Below, piece by piece: positions 62,728 to 64,000 of a stretch of DNA of 64,000 nucleotides. Source of the DNA: Methanolobus sp. (lineage in GTDB: Archaea; Halobacteriota; Methanosarcinia; Methanosarcinales; Methanosarcinaceae); contig NZ_JADQBY010000021.1 in assembly GCF_016278385.1 (NCBI RefSeq), positions 67,619-131,618 on the forward strand. The letters run 5' to 3'. Every line of letters starts with the position of its first letter. Position 1 is the stretch's first letter. The notes under the pieces were generated by a model that was given only the letters and a program-made list of their open reading frames with translations, was not told where the DNA came from and did no database searches. Made by a program: the position numbers and the translations under genes.

Positions 62728-63424
62728 GCTTATCTCTCAGTTTTTGCAGTCTCCTGTCTTTGGCATAGGGATATCCCTGCTGACCTTCTACGCAGGCGGC
62801 CTGCTATACAAAAAGACGGGTTCGCCCCTCATGAACCCCCTTGTGCTGAGTATGGTGATGATAATAGCTCTTCTTCTGAGCTTTCATATCAGTTTTGAAG
62901 ATTATAACAGGGGCGGGCAGTTCATATCATTCTTCCTGGGTCCTGCTACCGTCATTCTGGCCGTGCCCCTGTACAAGAAGATAAGCCTGCTGAAGGAGAA
63001 TGTGTTCCCTATCCTTGCCGGTATCATTGTCGGCTCTGCAGCGGGTATTGTAAGCATTATTGTCATGTGTAAGATGTTCGGGCTTGATGAACTTGTAAGC
63101 ATCTCCATGATCCCTAAATCAGTCACAACACCCATTGGAATTGAAATATCAAACCAGCTTGGCGGCCTGCCATCAATTACCGTGGCAGCCATTGTCTTTA
63201 CAGGCATAGCCGGTGTCCTGCTTGGTCCGGCGGTCTGCAAGCTGTTCAGAATAGATGACAAAGTGGCAGTAGGCGTGGCAATAGGAACATCATCCCATGC
63301 CCTTGGCACGACCAAGGCGGTTGAACTTGGGGAGACAGAAGGAGCTATGAGCGGCCTTGCAATCGGTATTGCCGGACTGGTGACAGTGTTTCTGGCTCCA
63401 TTACTGGCGAAGTTGTTGATGTGA
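62720..63424 (+). CDS. lrgB: LrgB family membrane protein
   Basis: The 234-residue membrane protein has the LrgB pattern NPLVLSMVMIIALLL, FLGPATVILAVPLYKK, SISMIPKSVTTPIGIEISNQLGGLPSITVAAIVFTGIAG and GVAIGTSSHALGTTKAVELGETEGAMSGLAIGIAG. It overlaps lrgA by eight bases, the usual arrangement. It acts with LrgA as a two-part transporter or channel. Confidence 0.93.
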   Translation: MSELISQFLQSPVFGIGISLLTFYAGGLLYKKTGSPLMNPLVLSMVMIIALLLSFHISFEDYNRGGQFISFFLGPATVILAVPLYKKISLLKENVFPILAGIIVGSAAGIVSIIVMCKMFGLDELVSISMIPKSVTTPIGIEISNQLGGLPSITVAAIVFTGIAGVLLGPAVCKLFRIDDKVAVGVAIGTSSHALGTTKAVELGETEGAMSGLAIGIAGLVTVFLAPLLAKLLM

Positions 63425-63515
63425 ACAGTTCTTATTTTTCTTGCATTTTTCTTCAGATAAATGCAAATGATTATCTTGATAAACGCAGCTATATTCTACT
63501 AAATGGGGAATTTTC

Positions 63516-63743
63516 ATGATTCTTATACAAAAAAGATATGATGATATCGCAGACGAGATCAATGAGGAAGATATTGACCGTGTAAAACTTAATCTGACAA
63601 TCAAAAGGAAGGTCTGCTGCGGTGGAATGGATAAGATAGATTATGATCTGGGCTGGATTGAGATCCCCGTAGACATGAAAATCACTACTGTTAGGGATTA
63701 TGAGATAAAGGACAGGGTGCTTGAAGTGTGGATCGAGCCTTGA
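63516..63743 (+). CDS. Uncharacterised 75-residue protein
   Basis: The ATG follows GGGGA with good spacing. The protein is hydrophilic (EINEEDIDRVKLNLTIKRKVCCGGMDKID) with a CCGG motif and a beta-rich C-terminus ending VLEVWIEP. I do not recognise the family. It could bind a metal through the Cys pair, but this is speculation. It follows lrgB by 91 bases. Confidence 0.55.
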   Translation: MILIQKRYDDIADEINEEDIDRVKLNLTIKRKVCCGGMDKIDYDLGWIEIPVDMKITTVRDYEIKDRVLEVWIEP

Positions 63744-64000
63744 TGTATTGATTTAGTGTTTCAATTTCTGATTTGAGTTATTCAACTTTTAAAAAGGAAG
63801 TTCGATGATTAAGCAGATTGCTTTTCATCGAACATATTCAAGTCATTCATCCCGAGGGAACATTATTTCGTGTTCGGACATAAATTTCATGCAGATATCT
63901 GAATCCCATGTGACTATATCCATGAATAACATATCTTTGATATTCCGGCTCTGTAGAATTCCTCATTTTGACAACAAGCATAACCTTGACATACCTGTCA
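63744..64000. other. 3' end of window with a long stem-loop and no clear gene
   Basis: An inverted repeat GTTCGATGA (63800-63808)/TCATCGAAC (63825-63833) with inner arms AAGCA/TGCTT makes an almost continuous 14-pair stem, a likely terminator for the preceding gene. Beyond it, minus-strand frames include one ending MDIVTWDSDICMKFMSEHEI (stop 63843-63845), which looks coding but is interrupted by an in-frame stop at 63963-63965, so it may be a gene tail or remnant running off the window. Confidence 0.35.

Overview
The window looks like a chromosomal segment of a methylotrophic methanogen of the Methanosarcinaceae (Methanolobus/Methanococcoides-like). The evidence is methenyl-tetrahydromethanopterin cyclohydrolase (mch), the pterin enzyme MptE, an MsvR-type V4R redox regulator, the archaeal late cobamide pathway (CobD-CbiB-CobZ-CobS-CobY), archaeal PheT, Taw2 and Trm1, an archaeal Sm protein, DUF2110/DUF2124/DUF373 proteins, TATA-box promoters, leaderless starts, and a tRNA-Arg intron with a bulge-helix-bulge motif. 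The genus is an inference.

Layout. 0.2-5.4 kb: a CheB-CheR-PAS fusion and a hybrid histidine kinase, of bacterial architecture. 5.5-8.5 kb: a small unknown protein, a CDP-alcohol phosphatidyltransferase, purS-purQ and rnhB. 8.6-12.9 kb: a type IV pilus-like ATPase and its double membrane platform protein. 13-16 kb: a UbiA-like protein, pheT and an intron-containing tRNA-Arg. 16.1-20.4 kb: a minus-strand operon of site-2 protease, K+ channel, stand-alone RCK protein and TauE-like transporter. 20.9-23.7 kb: ftsZ and a dihydropteroate-synthase-like protein. 24-26 kb: a broken zinc-ribbon gene, a response-regulator kinase and a TPR fragment. 26.3-30.5 kb: mch, DUF2124, taw2, the MsvR-like regulator and DUF2110.

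30.6-38.4 kb is an accessory region. It carries a kinase remnant, two intact sensor kinases, a frameshifted cas1 C-terminal remnant, an AhpD-like protein, a DUF4177 protein, and a scar in which truncated viral portal and integrase genes meet tail to tail. 38.4-42.3 kb: a winged-helix regulator, trm1, a cupredoxin lipoprotein, a phosphoesterase and an AIM24-like protein. 42.5-48.6 kb: a compact cobamide operon headed by two tandem CobD paralogues. The first has lost the PLP lysine and has a one-base frameshift near its N-terminus, but keeps its C-terminal Cys-rich domain. 48.9-64 kb: an FGE-like lipoprotein, ileS, mptE, DUF373, a methylthioinosine phosphorylase-like enzyme, a RecA-like protein without Walker A divergent from a large helicase, DUF3467, Lsm, a Cys-rich HTH protein, tRNA-Glu, a DEAD-box RNA helicase, and an lrgA-lrgB pair.

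The housekeeping genes support C1 metabolism (Mch and methanopterin supply), cobamide assembly for methyltransferases, translation and RNA processing. The interest lies in the sensor-kinase-rich, decaying mobile region, in the tandem CobD pair, and in a palindromic operator abutting the TATA box of the MsvR-like gene. I found no CRISPR array, no intact insertion sequence, no rRNA gene and no replication origin.
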